Source: CAHJXF01 sp038254545 (lineage in GTDB: Bacteria; Pseudomonadota; Gammaproteobacteria; Burkholderiales; Burkholderiaceae_D). Taken from it: a stretch of 64,000 nucleotides of DNA. This document shows, in pieces, positions 44,107 to 53,981 of this stretch. Every line of letters begins with the position of its first letter. Within the stretch, counting starts at the first letter, position 1. The notes below the pieces were generated by a model. The model was given only the letters and a program-made list of their open reading frames with translations, ran no database searches and was not told where the DNA came from. The position numbers and the translations under genes were made by a program. The DNA lies in contig JBBSGB010000001.1 in assembly GCA_038254545.1 (NCBI GenBank), forward strand, positions 62,001 to 126,000. The letters run 5' to 3'.

Positions 44107-44913
44107 TCAGCTCGGCTTGCAGACGCCGGTATCGACGGCCTGAAGAACCTCGGCGGTCTTCGGGTCCTGAATGAACGCGACGAGGGACACCTGGCCTCGC
44201 GACAATTGCGGCACGTCGACCACGCGATCGACGGAGCCACCATTTCCTTGCACGGCGATCGGGCCGATCCAGTTGCGGACCACGAAATCGTGATCGAGCG
44301 TCGCACCGCTGTTCTCGCCGGCCTTGACCTGCGAACGCAATTTGCTTTCGGTGACCGCGATGAACAATTGCAGCGGTCCGCGCTGGATTTCGCGCGTGGC
44401 GGACACCGAGGTATCGACCACGACGCGCAAGGCATTTGCTCCGCGCGGCTCTGCGCGCACCTGCAAGCGGGCGGGAGCAGGTCCGGAGGCGCTGCGCAGG
44501 TTTTGACCGAGGTCAGCGCGCCAGTCCTGGACCTCGCGACCGTTGACGAAAAAGTGTGGCGTGAACGAGGTGCGATGCTGGTTTGCCCGGACTTCCCAGT
44601 CTTGCCGTTGGGTGAATGCCGGCTGCGCGAAGGGATCCTTCCAGCCGATCGAGTCCCAATAGTCCACGTGAAGCGCGAGGGGAACGATGCGCGGTGCCAG
44701 ACTCGAAATGGTGGCACCCCCCAGCATCGACAGCGCCTTGTCCGCAGGCGGGCAACTCGAACAGCCTTCGGACGTATAGAGCTCGATCAGCGCCGCACGG
44801 GTGTCGCCCGAATCCACCGAACAGGCGGCGAACGCGGGAGCAATCGGTGTGGCGGCAAAAGCCAGCGTGGCCAACAACGTTGCATTTCTCTTGGTCTTGA
44901 AGGGGTGTGTCAT
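44107..44913 (-). CDS. DUF1223 thioredoxin-like periplasmic protein
   Basis: 268 residues with a signal peptide cleaved near AFAACS. ELYTSEGCSSCPPADKAL contains Cys51-x-x-Cys54 in a thioredoxin-like position, and FTPHFFVNGREVQDW follows as in DUF1223. The biochemical role is not established; a thiol-redox role in the envelope is plausible in an ECF-regulated oxidative-stress locus. It is 12 bp upstream of the b561 gene. Confidence 0.88.
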   Translation of the reverse strand: MTHPFKTKRNATLLATLAFAATPIAPAFAACSVDSGDTRAALIELYTSEGCSSCPPADKALSMLGGATISSLAPRIVPLALHVDYWDSIGWKDPFAQPAFTQRQDWEVRANQHRTSFTPHFFVNGREVQDWRADLGQNLRSASGPAPARLQVRAEPRGANALRVVVDTSVSATREIQRGPLQLFIAVTESKLRSQVKAGENSGATLDHDFVVRNWIGPIAVQGNGGSVDRVVDVPQLSRGQVSLVAFIQDPKTAEVLQAVDTGVCKPS

Positions 44914-45002
44914 CTGGCCTCCAAACGATGCCGGTGGGACTTCAACCTGGGCGTTGGTCGCGCGTTGCAGGGATCATTACAAGCATCCTCAAGGCCGAAA
45001 GC

Positions 45003-45200
45003 TCATTGCTCGATGCCGTCGCGCCATTCGCGAACCGAACGCCTGATCAGATCGAGCTGACGAATCACCGTCGGACAGGCGTCGCAGATCGCGAGATGAA
45101 GCCGCAGAGCGATGCGCTCCAGCGGATTCAGATCGCGGTCGAGCGTAGCCGACATCAACCGTGAAGCCTGACGACACGAAAGGAATGGTGAATATCTCAT
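45003..45200 (-). CDS. Zinc-finger anti-sigma factor (zf-HC2)
   Basis: 65 residues. The motif His35-x3-Cys39-x2-Cys42 (HLAICDAC), with Cys9 upstream, is the zinc anti-sigma signature, and redox release of zinc can free the sigma factor. There is no membrane segment, so it is soluble. Its ATG overlaps the sigma stop by 4 nt, so the two are made together. In the Azospira system the anti-sigma NrsF is a membrane protein of a different type. Confidence 0.85.
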   Translation of the reverse strand: MRYSPFLSCRQASRLMSATLDRDLNPLERIALRLHLAICDACPTVIRQLDLIRRSVREWRDGIEQ

Positions 45201-45775
45201 TGGGGCATCTGGTTGAACCAGCGAAGTTCGAGGCATTCGCGCAGCCGCAGGCGGGCACGATGCAAGAGCACGCCTGCGTTGGTCGCGGTGATCGTCATCT
45301 GATTACAGATTTCGTCGGTCGAGAACTCCATCCACTCACGCATCATGAAAATCCGCGCCTGCGCAGCCGGCAATTGCTGGACGCAGACCTCGAGAATCTC
45401 GAAGAACTGGATGCGACTCAGCATCGCCTCGGGCGTGGATCCCGGCGCCGACCACTCGTGCACAGGCTCGCGATAGTGGCCGTCGTCCTTGAAGACCGCG
45501 CCTTCGATGTCGCCGTCGTCCCCCTCGTCGATCAACTGAGTCTCGCGGCTCCTGGCACGCAGACAGTCGATGATCTTGTGCTTGAGGATGCCGACCAGCC
45601 AGGTCTTGAGCTTCGAGCGGCCTTCGAAGACCGTGCTGCTCTCGAGAGCGGCGAGCAGGGTTTCGGAAACGGTATCTTCGGCCCAGGCGTCGTTGCGCAA
45701 ATGCAGGCGCGCGATACGCAACAAGGACGGCCGCAATGCGTCGAGTTCCTGGGCATGAAACGCCTTAGCCTGCAT
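45197..45775 (-). CDS. ECF RNA polymerase sigma factor
   Basis: 192 residues. Region 2 is AWAEDTVSETLLAALES followed by KLKTWLVGILKHKIIDCLR. Region 4 covers QLPAAQARIFMMREWMEFST and TNAGVLLHRARLRLRECL. Start 45775 follows AGAGGTG. It heads the run sigma, anti-sigma, DUF1223, b561, molybdenum oxidoreductase and Met-rich protein, and likely controls itself and these genes. A longer start at 45811 is possible. Confidence 0.92.
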   Translation of the reverse strand: MQAKAFHAQELDALRPSLLRIARLHLRNDAWAEDTVSETLLAALESSTVFEGRSKLKTWLVGILKHKIIDCLRARSRETQLIDEGDDGDIEGAVFKDDGHYREPVHEWSAPGSTPEAMLSRIQFFEILEVCVQQLPAAQARIFMMREWMEFSTDEICNQMTITATNAGVLLHRARLRLRECLELRWFNQMPQ

Positions 45776-45832
45776 GAGCCGCACCTCTGCAAGCTGGCGC
45801 ACTTCGCGCAAACATGGCTTGTCGTCGGCACC

Positions 45833-46492
45833 TCACTTGCGAGCCACCGCTGCTGCGATGGGAACATCGACGCGCCGCGTCTGGCCGTTGTTGCCGGGGA
45901 AGTCGGTAAAGAGCGCGCGAATCAGATAGGGCATCACGGCGGGAAGCCCATCGGTTTCACCGGTGCTCTCCACCCGTCCCTCGTAGTAGCGCTTGCTGGC
46001 GACGGTCTTCGAATCGATATCGAGTTCGAGACGGCGGCGAAACACGTCGATCGTATAGTCCGAGAAAGAATCCGGGAAGCTCCAATACGGATCGTACCAA
46101 CCGAAGCCTCGGCGGCCATACCAGCCGCCGTACGGTCTCCAGAACGGATCGGGCCACGGGTCGCGCACGCGCACCTGTGTGCTCGAGATCGACGGCCGCA
46201 AGGTCACCACGAGTTGGGCGCGGCCTGGATCGGTCGCGAGCTTGAATCCCTGCAACGTCAATTCGTCCCGAACGATGTCCTCGTAGGACTTGAGCTCCAG
46301 GCTGTTCTGAAATTCCAGCGTTCGCGCAAAAACGTAAGTCTTTTCCGCGGGCAGAGCGGACCATTCGTTGAAGGTCGTGACCTGCGTGCGAAGCAGTTGC
46401 GGCCCGGTCGCGCAACCCACCAGCACATACAGGACCGTCAGCACGGCAAGCAAGCGCGCGACAGGCCGAAGCGAGATAGCTTTCATGATCAT
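45833..46492 (-). CDS. DUF4136 family lipoprotein
   Basis: 219 residues. The lipobox LVGC lies in LTVLYVLVGCATGPQLL. The body follows DUF4136 (TFNEWSALPAEKTYVFARTLEFQNSLELKSYE cut here as separate motifs TFNEWSALPAEKTY and LELKSYEDIV). A Trp/Tyr/Gly-rich segment lies in the middle. Its role in the envelope is unknown. It is 57 bp upstream of the sigma gene on the same strand and divergent from pepN. Confidence 0.85.
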   Translation of the reverse strand: MIMKAISLRPVARLLAVLTVLYVLVGCATGPQLLRTQVTTFNEWSALPAEKTYVFARTLEFQNSLELKSYEDIVRDELTLQGFKLATDPGRAQLVVTLRPSISSTQVRVRDPWPDPFWRPYGGWYGRRGFGWYDPYWSFPDSFSDYTIDVFRRRLELDIDSKTVASKRYYEGRVESTGETDGLPAVMPYLIRALFTDFPGNNGQTRRVDVPIAAAVARK

Positions 46493-46652
46493 CTCTCAGT
46501 GTTGAGGCAAACTCGCGCAGCGAACTTGCGAGTCGAGTTCGACTCGGGAGAGCGGTTCGAGGTTTCCAAGTCCAGGGGCAAATGTGGCTGGTGGCGCGCC
46601 CAAGTAAAATAATGCGTACGCCGCACCCATCCGGCCGCACGCGCTGGCGCCC

Positions 46653-49451
46653 ATGAAGACCGAGACGCTTAAAACCATTTATCGCAAGGATTATCGCCCA
46701 CCGGTGTTCCGGGTGGAGCAGGTCGAGTTGGGCATCGATCTCGATCTCGCCGCTACCGTGGTCGCCGCACGGCTCCACCTGGTGCGACAGAACCCGGGGG
46801 CGCTGGAACTCGATGGCGAGGGTCTCGAATTGCTGCTGATCGCGCTCGACAGTCGCCCGCTCTCTTCTCGCGCATATCGCCTCGCGACGAAAGGTGATCA
46901 GCAGACGCTCACGATCGCCGAGTTGCCCGAGCGCTGCGTGCTCGACATCGCCGTCCGCATTTCGCCTGCGGCCAATACCTCGCTGATGGGTCTCTACCTG
47001 TCGGGCGGAAACTTCGTGACCCAGTGCGAGGCCGAGGGTTTTCGCAAGATCACGTTCTTTCCCGATCGACCCGACATCATGTCGCGCTACACGGTCATGT
47101 TGCGGGCCGACCGCGCCCGTTACCCGGTGTTGCTGTCGAACGGCAACCTCGTCGAAGCTGGGCGCCTGCCGAACGGACGGCACTACGCGAAGTGGGAAGA
47201 CCCGTTTCCCAAACCGAGCTATCTGTTCGCGCTGGTCGCGGGAAAGCTCGCACATATCGAGCGTCGCGTGAAGACAAAAAGCGGACGCTCGGTGCTCTTG
47301 CAGGTCTACACCGACCGGCACGACCTTTCGAAGGCCGGACACGCGCTGGCCTCGCTCGAACGTTCGCTGAAATGGGACGAAGAACGCTTCGGCCTCGAGC
47401 TCGACCTCGATCGTTTCATGATCGTCGCCGTCGGCGACTTCAACATGGGCGCGATGGAGAACAAGGGCCTCAACATCTTCAACGCCAAGTTCGTGCTGGC
47501 CGATCCGCGCACCGAGACCGATGCCGACTTCGCAAATATAGAAGGCGTCGTGGGCCACGAATATTTTCACAACTGGACCGGCAATCGCGTCACCTGCCGC
47601 GACTGGTTCCAGTTGACGTTGAAGGAGGGCCTCACGGTTTTTCGCGATCAGGAATTCTCGGCCGACATGGCTGCCGCGCAACTGAACGGCAGCCCCAACG
47701 CCGATGCCGAATGCGATGCCGATGGCGTACGCGCGACCCTGCGCATCGAGAACGTGCGCAATCTGCGCGCCACGCAATTCCCGGAAGACGCCGGCCCGAT
47801 GGCGCACCCGGTGCGACCCGAGAGCTATCAGGAGATCGGCAACTTCTACACGGCCACGGTCTATCAGAAGGGCTCTGAAGTCATACGCATGCAGCAAACG
47901 CTGTTGGGACGCGAAGGTTTTCGCGCCGGCATGGACGAGTACTTCCGACGCCACGACGGCCAGGCGGTGTCGTGCGACGACTTCGTCTCGGCGATGGAAT
48001 CGATCTACATCAAGCAGAAGCCCGGGAGAGAGCTCGATCGCTTTCGGCGCTGGTACAGCCAGGCGGGCACGCCGCGCGTCTTGGCGAGCACTGCCCACGA
48101 CAGCGCGACGAGGAAGCTAACGCTGCGGCTGCGACAACTCTGCCCCAAGGTCGGCGGCGAGAAGGCGATGGGAAACGCCAAGCAACCGTTCCACATTCCG
48201 TTCGCGATGGGTCTTCTCGATCGCGACGGCCGCAGTATTCCGCTGGTGCTTGAAGGCGAGCCCGCCGCGCATTCCTCGACGACAGATGCGACGGATGATG
48301 GGAAGAACAGCCCATCGACCACACGTGTGCTCGATCTGATCGACGACCAACAGGACTTCGTGTTTGTCGACGTCGCGAGCGGTGCGGTGCCGTCGTTGTT
48401 GCGCGATTTTTCCGCGCCGGTGATCGTCGAATATGCGTATAGCGATATCGATCTCGCGTTGCTGCTCGCGCACGACATCGATCCCTTCAATCGCTGGGAG
48501 GCCGGCCAGCGCCTGGCAACGCGCGAATTGATCCGTCTCACGCACGACGCCGAAAGCGGCCGCCCGCTTGCGATCGGCGAGGTACTGATCGACGCCTACC
48601 GCACGACGCTGCGCGACTCGCGGCTGGCCCCAGGCCTGAAGGAAGCCGCGATAACGCTGCCCGGCGAAGGCGTGATCGGCGAGCAACTCCCGATCTACGA
48701 GCCGGCTGCGGTGCGTCGCGCGCGGCTCTTTTTGATCGACACACTCGCTGCCACGCTCGCCGACGACTGGCGTGCGGTCTATGACTCTCATCAGACCACC
48801 GGACGCTATTCGCCCGCGGCGGGGCAGGCGGCGCGACGGGCGCTCAGGAATTGCGCGCTCGGCTATCTCGCGCGCCTCGACGATCGCGATGCGCAGACGC
48901 TGGTCGATCGTCAGTGGGCGTCGGCCGACAACATGACCGATCGGCTCGCTGCGTTCACGGCGATCGTCAACGCACCGGATGGCGTCGACGGTGGCCGCGG
49001 CGCCAATCGCCGCGGCAAGGCAATCGAAGCGTTCCATCGGCAATTCCATCGTGACGCGCTGGTGGTCGATAAATGGCTGCGCGTGCAGGCGACGACCATC
49101 GAAGCCGACCATGCAGTGCTCGATGCCGTGACGGCGTTGACGCATCACACCGCCTATGCACCCACCAATCCCAACAAGGTGTTCGCGTTGCTCGGCGGTT
49201 TCTTTGCCAACAACCCGGCCGCTTTCCATCGCGTCGATGGACGCGGGTACGCGTTCTGGGCCGAGCAGATCCTGATTCTCGATGCGATCAATCCGACTGT
49301 CGCAGGGCGCCTCGCGCGGTCGCTCGAGCGGTGGCGCAAGCTGCCGCCGGCCCTTCAGGCATCCGCGAACGCCGCGCTATTGCGTGTGCGCAATGCCGAG
49401 CGCCTGTCGCGCGACGTCATCGAAATTCTCGACAAGGCGCTCGCTGCTTAG
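46653..49451 (+). CDS. pepN: Aminopeptidase N
   Basis: M1-family zinc aminopeptidase acting in cytoplasmic peptide turnover. 932 residues. The substrate motif GAMENKGLN is followed by the zinc site HEYFHNWTGNRV and the third ligand Glu in LKEGLTVFRDQEF. The long helical C-terminal domain is complete. It is divergent from the DUF4136 gene by 160 bp. A long antisense frame on the minus strand is a GC-rich shadow. Confidence 0.97.
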   Translation: MKTETLKTIYRKDYRPPVFRVEQVELGIDLDLAATVVAARLHLVRQNPGALELDGEGLELLLIALDSRPLSSRAYRLATKGDQQTLTIAELPERCVLDIAVRISPAANTSLMGLYLSGGNFVTQCEAEGFRKITFFPDRPDIMSRYTVMLRADRARYPVLLSNGNLVEAGRLPNGRHYAKWEDPFPKPSYLFALVAGKLAHIERRVKTKSGRSVLLQVYTDRHDLSKAGHALASLERSLKWDEERFGLELDLDRFMIVAVGDFNMGAMENKGLNIFNAKFVLADPRTETDADFANIEGVVGHEYFHNWTGNRVTCRDWFQLTLKEGLTVFRDQEFSADMAAAQLNGSPNADAECDADGVRATLRIENVRNLRATQFPEDAGPMAHPVRPESYQEIGNFYTATVYQKGSEVIRMQQTLLGREGFRAGMDEYFRRHDGQAVSCDDFVSAMESIYIKQKPGRELDRFRRWYSQAGTPRVLASTAHDSATRKLTLRLRQLCPKVGGEKAMGNAKQPFHIPFAMGLLDRDGRSIPLVLEGEPAAHSSTTDATDDGKNSPSTTRVLDLIDDQQDFVFVDVASGAVPSLLRDFSAPVIVEYAYSDIDLALLLAHDIDPFNRWEAGQRLATRELIRLTHDAESGRPLAIGEVLIDAYRTTLRDSRLAPGLKEAAITLPGEGVIGEQLPIYEPAAVRRARLFLIDTLAATLADDWRAVYDSHQTTGRYSPAAGQAARRALRNCALGYLARLDDRDAQTLVDRQWASADNMTDRLAAFTAIVNAPDGVDGGRGANRRGKAIEAFHRQFHRDALVVDKWLRVQATTIEADHAVLDAVTALTHHTAYAPTNPNKVFALLGGFFANNPAAFHRVDGRGYAFWAEQILILDAINPTVAGRLARSLERWRKLPPALQASANAALLRVRNAERLSRDVIEILDKALAA

Positions 49452-49498
49452 TTTGCTATGCGCGGCGCCTTGCGCGCCAGCGCGCTACTCGATGTGGA

Positions 49499-50740
49499 TC
49501 AGGCGCCGGTCGTCTGCTTGGCGAGCACCTTGGTCACGGCCGGCGCCTGCAAGCGCGCAGCCTCCGGCATGTCGGAACCGAGAAGCGGCAGCAGATAGCG
49601 CCGGAAAGCGTCCGTGATATCGGTGCCGTTGGCCGCGATCAGCTCGTCTTCCATCACGCGGGTCTTGCCGGCCACCACCGTTAGCGGGACCAGTTCGTAC
49701 TCGACCGCGTAAGCGCTGGTGTACGAGCCGGCGCGCTTGATAGCCACCGAGCCTTCGCTATTGCCCGACATCGCACACTGGACCGCCTTCGCCCCGACCG
49801 CGCGCGCCTCGCGCTGATCGACGTCCGATACGCAGCCGATGAACGAGCGCTGCAGGTAGCCGAAGGTGTCGCCGCGCACGCGCTTGATGCCGAGCTTGGT
49901 CTTGATCTCGTCGCAAAGCAGATCGGCGAGCGCACCGGTACCCGACAACTGCACGTTGCCGTGCGGATCGAACTCCGGGTTCCTCGCAAGCCGCGTGATG
50001 ATCGATTCACCGGCCTCGTCGTGTATGCCTTCGGAAACTGCGATCACGCAACGTCCAAGGCGCTCATGCGTGGTCTTGACGTCGGCCAGAAAGCGCTCGA
50101 GCACGAAGCTTCGCTCGGGCAGGTAGATCAGGTGCGGCCCATCGTCGGCGACTGTTCTGCCGAGTGCCGAGGCGGCCGTCAGGAAACCTGCGTGCCGTCC
50201 CATCACGACGCCGACATAGACGCCCGGCAGCGAACGGTTGTCGAGATTCGCGCCGGTGAAAGCCTGCGCAACGAAACGCGCTGCCGATGGAAAACCGGGC
50301 GTATGGTCGTTACCCACCAGATCGTTGTCGATCGTCTTGGGTATGTGGATGCACGACAGCGGATAGGCGGCCTTCTTCGCCTCCTCGCTGACGATGCGCA
50401 CGGTATCGGACGAATCGTTGCCGCCGATGTAGAAGAAGTAACCGATTCCATGGGCCTGTAATACGCGAAAGACCTCGCGGCAATAGGCGATGTCCGGCTT
50501 GTCGCGCGTGGAGCCCAGCGCCGACGATGGCGTGGCTGCGACCAGCTCGAGATTGGCGCTGGTCTCTCCTGTCAGGTCGACGAAGTCTTCGTTGACGATG
50601 CCGCGCACGCCGTGGCGCGCCCCGTATACGACATGTCCTCCGCCAAGGCGTCTCGCGTCGAGCACGACGCCGGCCAACGACTGATTGATGACTGCGGTCG
50701 GCCCGCCGCCTTGGGCGACGAGAATCTTTCCGGACGGCAT
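49499..50740 (-). CDS. pfp: 6-phosphofructokinase, PPi-type
   Basis: 413 residues. VAQGGGPTAVINQSL is the nucleotide/phosphate site. GGNDSSDT and PKTIDNDL carry the Lys and Asp pattern of pyrophosphate-dependent enzymes, where ATP enzymes have GGDGS and PGTIDND. The enzyme interconverts fructose 6-phosphate and fructose 1,6-bisphosphate reversibly. It converges with pepN over 47 bp. Confidence 0.92.
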   Translation of the reverse strand: MPSGKILVAQGGGPTAVINQSLAGVVLDARRLGGGHVVYGARHGVRGIVNEDFVDLTGETSANLELVAATPSSALGSTRDKPDIAYCREVFRVLQAHGIGYFFYIGGNDSSDTVRIVSEEAKKAAYPLSCIHIPKTIDNDLVGNDHTPGFPSAARFVAQAFTGANLDNRSLPGVYVGVVMGRHAGFLTAASALGRTVADDGPHLIYLPERSFVLERFLADVKTTHERLGRCVIAVSEGIHDEAGESIITRLARNPEFDPHGNVQLSGTGALADLLCDEIKTKLGIKRVRGDTFGYLQRSFIGCVSDVDQREARAVGAKAVQCAMSGNSEGSVAIKRAGSYTSAYAVEYELVPLTVVAGKTRVMEDELIAANGTDITDAFRRYLLPLLGSDMPEAARLQAPAVTKVLAKQTTGA

Positions 50741-50927
50741 CGGTACTTTCCTCGCCTTTTATTCAGTTCGGCACGACCCGCCGACTATTCTCGTGCGCTG
50801 ACAACCTCACCGGCACGAACGCAAAGGATTCTACCTTGCCCGGAAAGCCGCGCCAGCATTAGGTTTGCGGGCGTGAGCACCAACGCAGCCGAGAGGCCGG
50901 CAGGCTCCCCGTCTCGCCGCGAGGTGG

Positions 50928-51446
50928 TCAGTTCGAACGGGTCGGCGGCGTTGTCGGGGTCGTGGGCAAGGGCGGCAGCGGCACTGGCGGAGCGTTCGCG
51001 GGCGGTGCGGGTATCGTGGCCGGCGGCGCAGGCACAGGTGCGCCCGGAGAATACGTCGACGGGCCGACCGTGGTCGTCACGGTTTCCTTGATGATGCCGC
51101 CGTTCTTGACGCTGCCGCTGCTGGTGTTCAGCCCGGGACCGGCCCCGTCGACGCGCGACTCGCAATCGGCCCGATCCGACGCGGGAAGCGCGCGGCAGCG
51201 GGCCATGGCGTTTTCTCGATAGGCCGTGTTCTCGTCGCGCAGCCGACCTTGTTTGGTGGCCTCGTATGCGGCGCCGGCACTGCGCAGGCAGGAGGCCTGA
51301 TCCTGTCCGGACGTGCCGCTCATGCACCGTGCGCGTTCGGCGTCGTATTGCGCCTTGGCCGCATCCGTCGTCGCGGGTTCGACAGCGAATGCACCGCTCG
51401 CCGCGCACAACGTCATCGCCACCAGCGAAATCCGTAAGGTCTTCAT
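50928..51446 (-). CDS. Secreted protein of unknown function
   Basis: 172 residues. A signal peptide ends near SGAFA. The next part has four Cys (RARCMSG, QASCLRSAG, MARCRALP, RADCESRV) in two similar pairs. The C-terminus is Pro/Ala/Thr-rich, ending TTPPTRSN. I do not recognise a named domain. Similar small Cys-pair proteins occur in Burkholderiales. Probably periplasmic or surface-exposed. Confidence 0.7.
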   Translation of the reverse strand: MKTLRISLVAMTLCAASGAFAVEPATTDAAKAQYDAERARCMSGTSGQDQASCLRSAGAAYEATKQGRLRDENTAYRENAMARCRALPASDRADCESRVDGAGPGLNTSSGSVKNGGIIKETVTTTVGPSTYSPGAPVPAPPATIPAPPANAPPVPLPPLPTTPTTPPTRSN

Positions 51447-51578
51447 GAGATCTCCCTCTGCTTGATGTGCTTCGCACGATAGTTCCTGCGCACACCCTCA
51501 AGCACGCAGCACAGCGGCAAACGCCGTGACAGCGATACTGAATCGAGGGTCAGCCGATGGCCGACAACGCGACCATGG

Positions 51579-52787
51579 CTAAGCAGTCGCGCGGTCACGC
51601 GACGCCCGCATCGACGAGAAGGTCAAACCGATTGCCAGCAGCGCCAGCGCGCCTGCGGTCATCACGGGCGTGGTCTGCACGCGCTCGACGAGGAAACCGC
51701 CGAGCGCCACGCCAACCGACTGCCCGAGAAAGAAGCACGAAGCGAATATCGCGACCGCGGTGCCGCGCGCTTCGGGCGCCATCTGTGTCGCGTTGATCTG
51801 CAGCGTGTTGTGCAGCATGTAGAAACCCAGGCCCGCCGCGAACAGGCCGGGCACCGCGAAAAGCGCAGTCGGCACCCCGGTTGGCCCCAGCGCCACGATC
51901 GCGATACCGATCGCCAACAGGATGGCCCCGCCGCGCGCAAGGCCCGCCTCGCCCAGCCGCCCGAGCAATCGCCCGGCGCCGAATGCGTACGACACACCGC
52001 CCACCGCGAAGGCGACCAGCATCGAGCCCGAAAACGCCAACGACAGTCCGTACTTGACGTGCAGATGCGTCGCGAAGAACGCGAAGGGCCCGTAGAGCGC
52101 CGCACCTTCGAGGAAGACCGTGACGAGTACGCGGCGTGCCCAGGGTTGCGCGAGGACCGCCCCGATCTGCGCAACCAGTCCGACGCTCGCCTGGTTGCCT
52201 TGTATCGCACGCTGCGCAGGCGTGCGCACCAGGCGCATAAGCAAGACCGTCATTGCCACGAACCACAACGCGAGGAACCAGAACGGCAGCCGCCAGCTCA
52301 CGAGATCGGTCGCGATGCCGCCAGCGGCCTGCCCCATCGCGAGCCCCGCGATCTGTCCGACGAGAAAGCGCGCGAGCACCGGCTGGCGCTCCTCGTAGGC
52401 GACGTTGTCTCCGATCCAGGCCATCGCCAACGGCATCATCGACGCCATCGATGCGCCAGCGGCAACACGCGCGACAAGCAGCATCGTGAAGCTCTGTGCC
52501 AGTGCGCACGCAACCGATGCGAGCGCTGCGCACACGCACGCGAACAGGATCACGCGCAGCTTGCCAAAGCGATCACCCGCGGGACCGAACACGATCTGCA
52601 GGCACCCGTAGGCGATCGCGAAGACCGTGACGACGCTGGCCGCATGGCGGATGCCGACGCCGAAGTCGATTGCGAGTTGCGGGATCGCTGCATCCATCAC
52701 GCGCATCGACATCGCGCTGCCGAAGGCGACCAACGCAAGCAGCAGAATGATGCGGCCCGCGCCGGGTACCAGCGCCGCTCGGCTCAC
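51579..52787 (-). CDS. MFS transporter
   Basis: 402 residues with about twelve hydrophobic segments. GDRFGKLRVILFACV matches the loop 2-3 motif and the ARVAAGASMASMMPLAMAW helix follows. It is drug/H+ antiporter-like. Substrate unknown. The GTG at 52787, 10 nt after the quinone oxidoreductase stop, is used because upstream frame sequence is in that gene. The two genes are probably co-transcribed. Confidence 0.85.
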   Translation of the reverse strand: MSRAALVPGAGRIILLLALVAFGSAMSMRVMDAAIPQLAIDFGVGIRHAASVVTVFAIAYGCLQIVFGPAGDRFGKLRVILFACVCAALASVACALAQSFTMLLVARVAAGASMASMMPLAMAWIGDNVAYEERQPVLARFLVGQIAGLAMGQAAGGIATDLVSWRLPFWFLALWFVAMTVLLMRLVRTPAQRAIQGNQASVGLVAQIGAVLAQPWARRVLVTVFLEGAALYGPFAFFATHLHVKYGLSLAFSGSMLVAFAVGGVSYAFGAGRLLGRLGEAGLARGGAILLAIGIAIVALGPTGVPTALFAVPGLFAAGLGFYMLHNTLQINATQMAPEARGTAVAIFASCFFLGQSVGVALGGFLVERVQTTPVMTAGALALLAIGLTFSSMRASRDRATA

Positions 52788-52797
52788 GCGCGTGGAC

Positions 52798-53790
52798 TTA
52801 CGGCAGCAGCACGCTCGAACCCATGGTTCTGCGCGCGGCGAGATCTTCATGCGCTTGCGCGACCTCGGCCAGCGGATAGCTCCGCTCGACATCGAAGCGA
52901 ATTTTTTTCGAGCTCACCATGCCGAAGAGTTCCTTGCTGGCCGCTTCCACTTTCTCCCGCGTCGTGACATACGTGCCCAATGTGGGTCGCGTCACGAACA
53001 ACGAGCCCTTGCTCGCGAGGACGCCCAGATTGACGCCCGCGACCGGGCCCGATGCGTTGCCGTAGCTGACCATCAAACCGCGCGGTTGCAGGCAATCGAG
53101 CGACGCTTCCCAGGTGTCCTTGCCCACACCGTCATAGACCACGGGCACCTTCGCGCCATCGGTCAGTTCGAGGACGCGCTTGACGATGTCTTGCTTGGTG
53201 TAGTCGATCGTTTCCCACGCACCGTGACGCTTCGCAAGCGTGGCCTTCTCGAGCGATCCGACCGTGCCGATCAATTTGACGCCGAGCGCCTTGGCCCACT
53301 GGCAGGCAATCAGTCCAACTCCGCCTGCGGCCGCATGAAACAGGATGGTCTCGTGACCTTGCAGACGATAGGTCTGGCGAAACAGGTATTGCACCGTGAG
53401 GCCCTTGAGCATCATCGCCGCGCCCTCCTCCAACGAGATGCTCGCCGGCAGCTTGACGACCTGCAAGGCCGGCATCGTGCGCCGCGTCGCGTAGGCGCCG
53501 ATCGGCCCCTGTCCATACGCCACGCGATCGCCGACCTTTACGTGCGAGATGCCCTCACCCACCGCCTCGACGACACCGGCGGCTTCGAACCCAAGGCCTG
53601 ATGGCATGGTGCTCGGATAGAGGCCGGTGCGGTAATAGATGTCGATGAAGTTCAGGCCGATCGCCTGGTGGCGGATCGTGACCTCGCCTTTTGCAGGCGG
53701 TGCGACCTCGACGGTTTCGAGTTGCATCACCTCGGGGCCGCCGGTGGCATGCATGCGGATGGCTTTCGCCTGGGCAATCGATTCGGACAT
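52798..53790 (-). CDS. Quinone oxidoreductase (NADPH)
   Basis: Medium-chain zinc-independent reductase, 330 residues. The N-terminal GroES-like domain has GLNFIDIYYRTGLYP. The Rossmann AAAGGVGLIACQWAKALG binds NADPH. It resembles E. coli QorA. GAGGAGC upstream supports start 53790. It is divergent from dadA over 191 bp and is followed by an MFS gene. Confidence 0.93.
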   Translation of the reverse strand: MSESIAQAKAIRMHATGGPEVMQLETVEVAPPAKGEVTIRHQAIGLNFIDIYYRTGLYPSTMPSGLGFEAAGVVEAVGEGISHVKVGDRVAYGQGPIGAYATRRTMPALQVVKLPASISLEEGAAMMLKGLTVQYLFRQTYRLQGHETILFHAAAGGVGLIACQWAKALGVKLIGTVGSLEKATLAKRHGAWETIDYTKQDIVKRVLELTDGAKVPVVYDGVGKDTWEASLDCLQPRGLMVSYGNASGPVAGVNLGVLASKGSLFVTRPTLGTYVTTREKVEAASKELFGMVSSKKIRFDVERSYPLAEVAQAHEDLAARRTMGSSVLLP

Positions 53791-53891
53791 GGGGTTGCTC
53801 CTCAAGAAGAAGTCGGCTGACGAATTTCACACCCCGTGATGCTGCCTGATATCGAGATCGCCCGCAGCACGCCCGCCAATCCGGGCTTGCC

Positions 53892-53897
53892 TATAAT
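53892..53897 (+). promoter_or_regulatory. -10 element upstream of dadA
   Basis: A perfect TATAAT (context GCCTATAATTCG) on the plus strand, 85 bp before the dadA start. No clear -35 at 17 nt, so an activator may be needed. Confidence 0.45.
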
Positions 53898-53981
53898 TCG
53901 CCACCGCATCTCGAAGGCGACGCGCGTTCCGCAGGCAGCGATCATGCAGGCATCGAACGGCGCGCTGCCTTAATCGATCTC

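Noticed and set aside
45957..48098. 713-codon ORF antisense to pepN
   Set aside because: High-GC shadow frame; pepN on the other strand has all family motifs and this frame has no recognisable domain.
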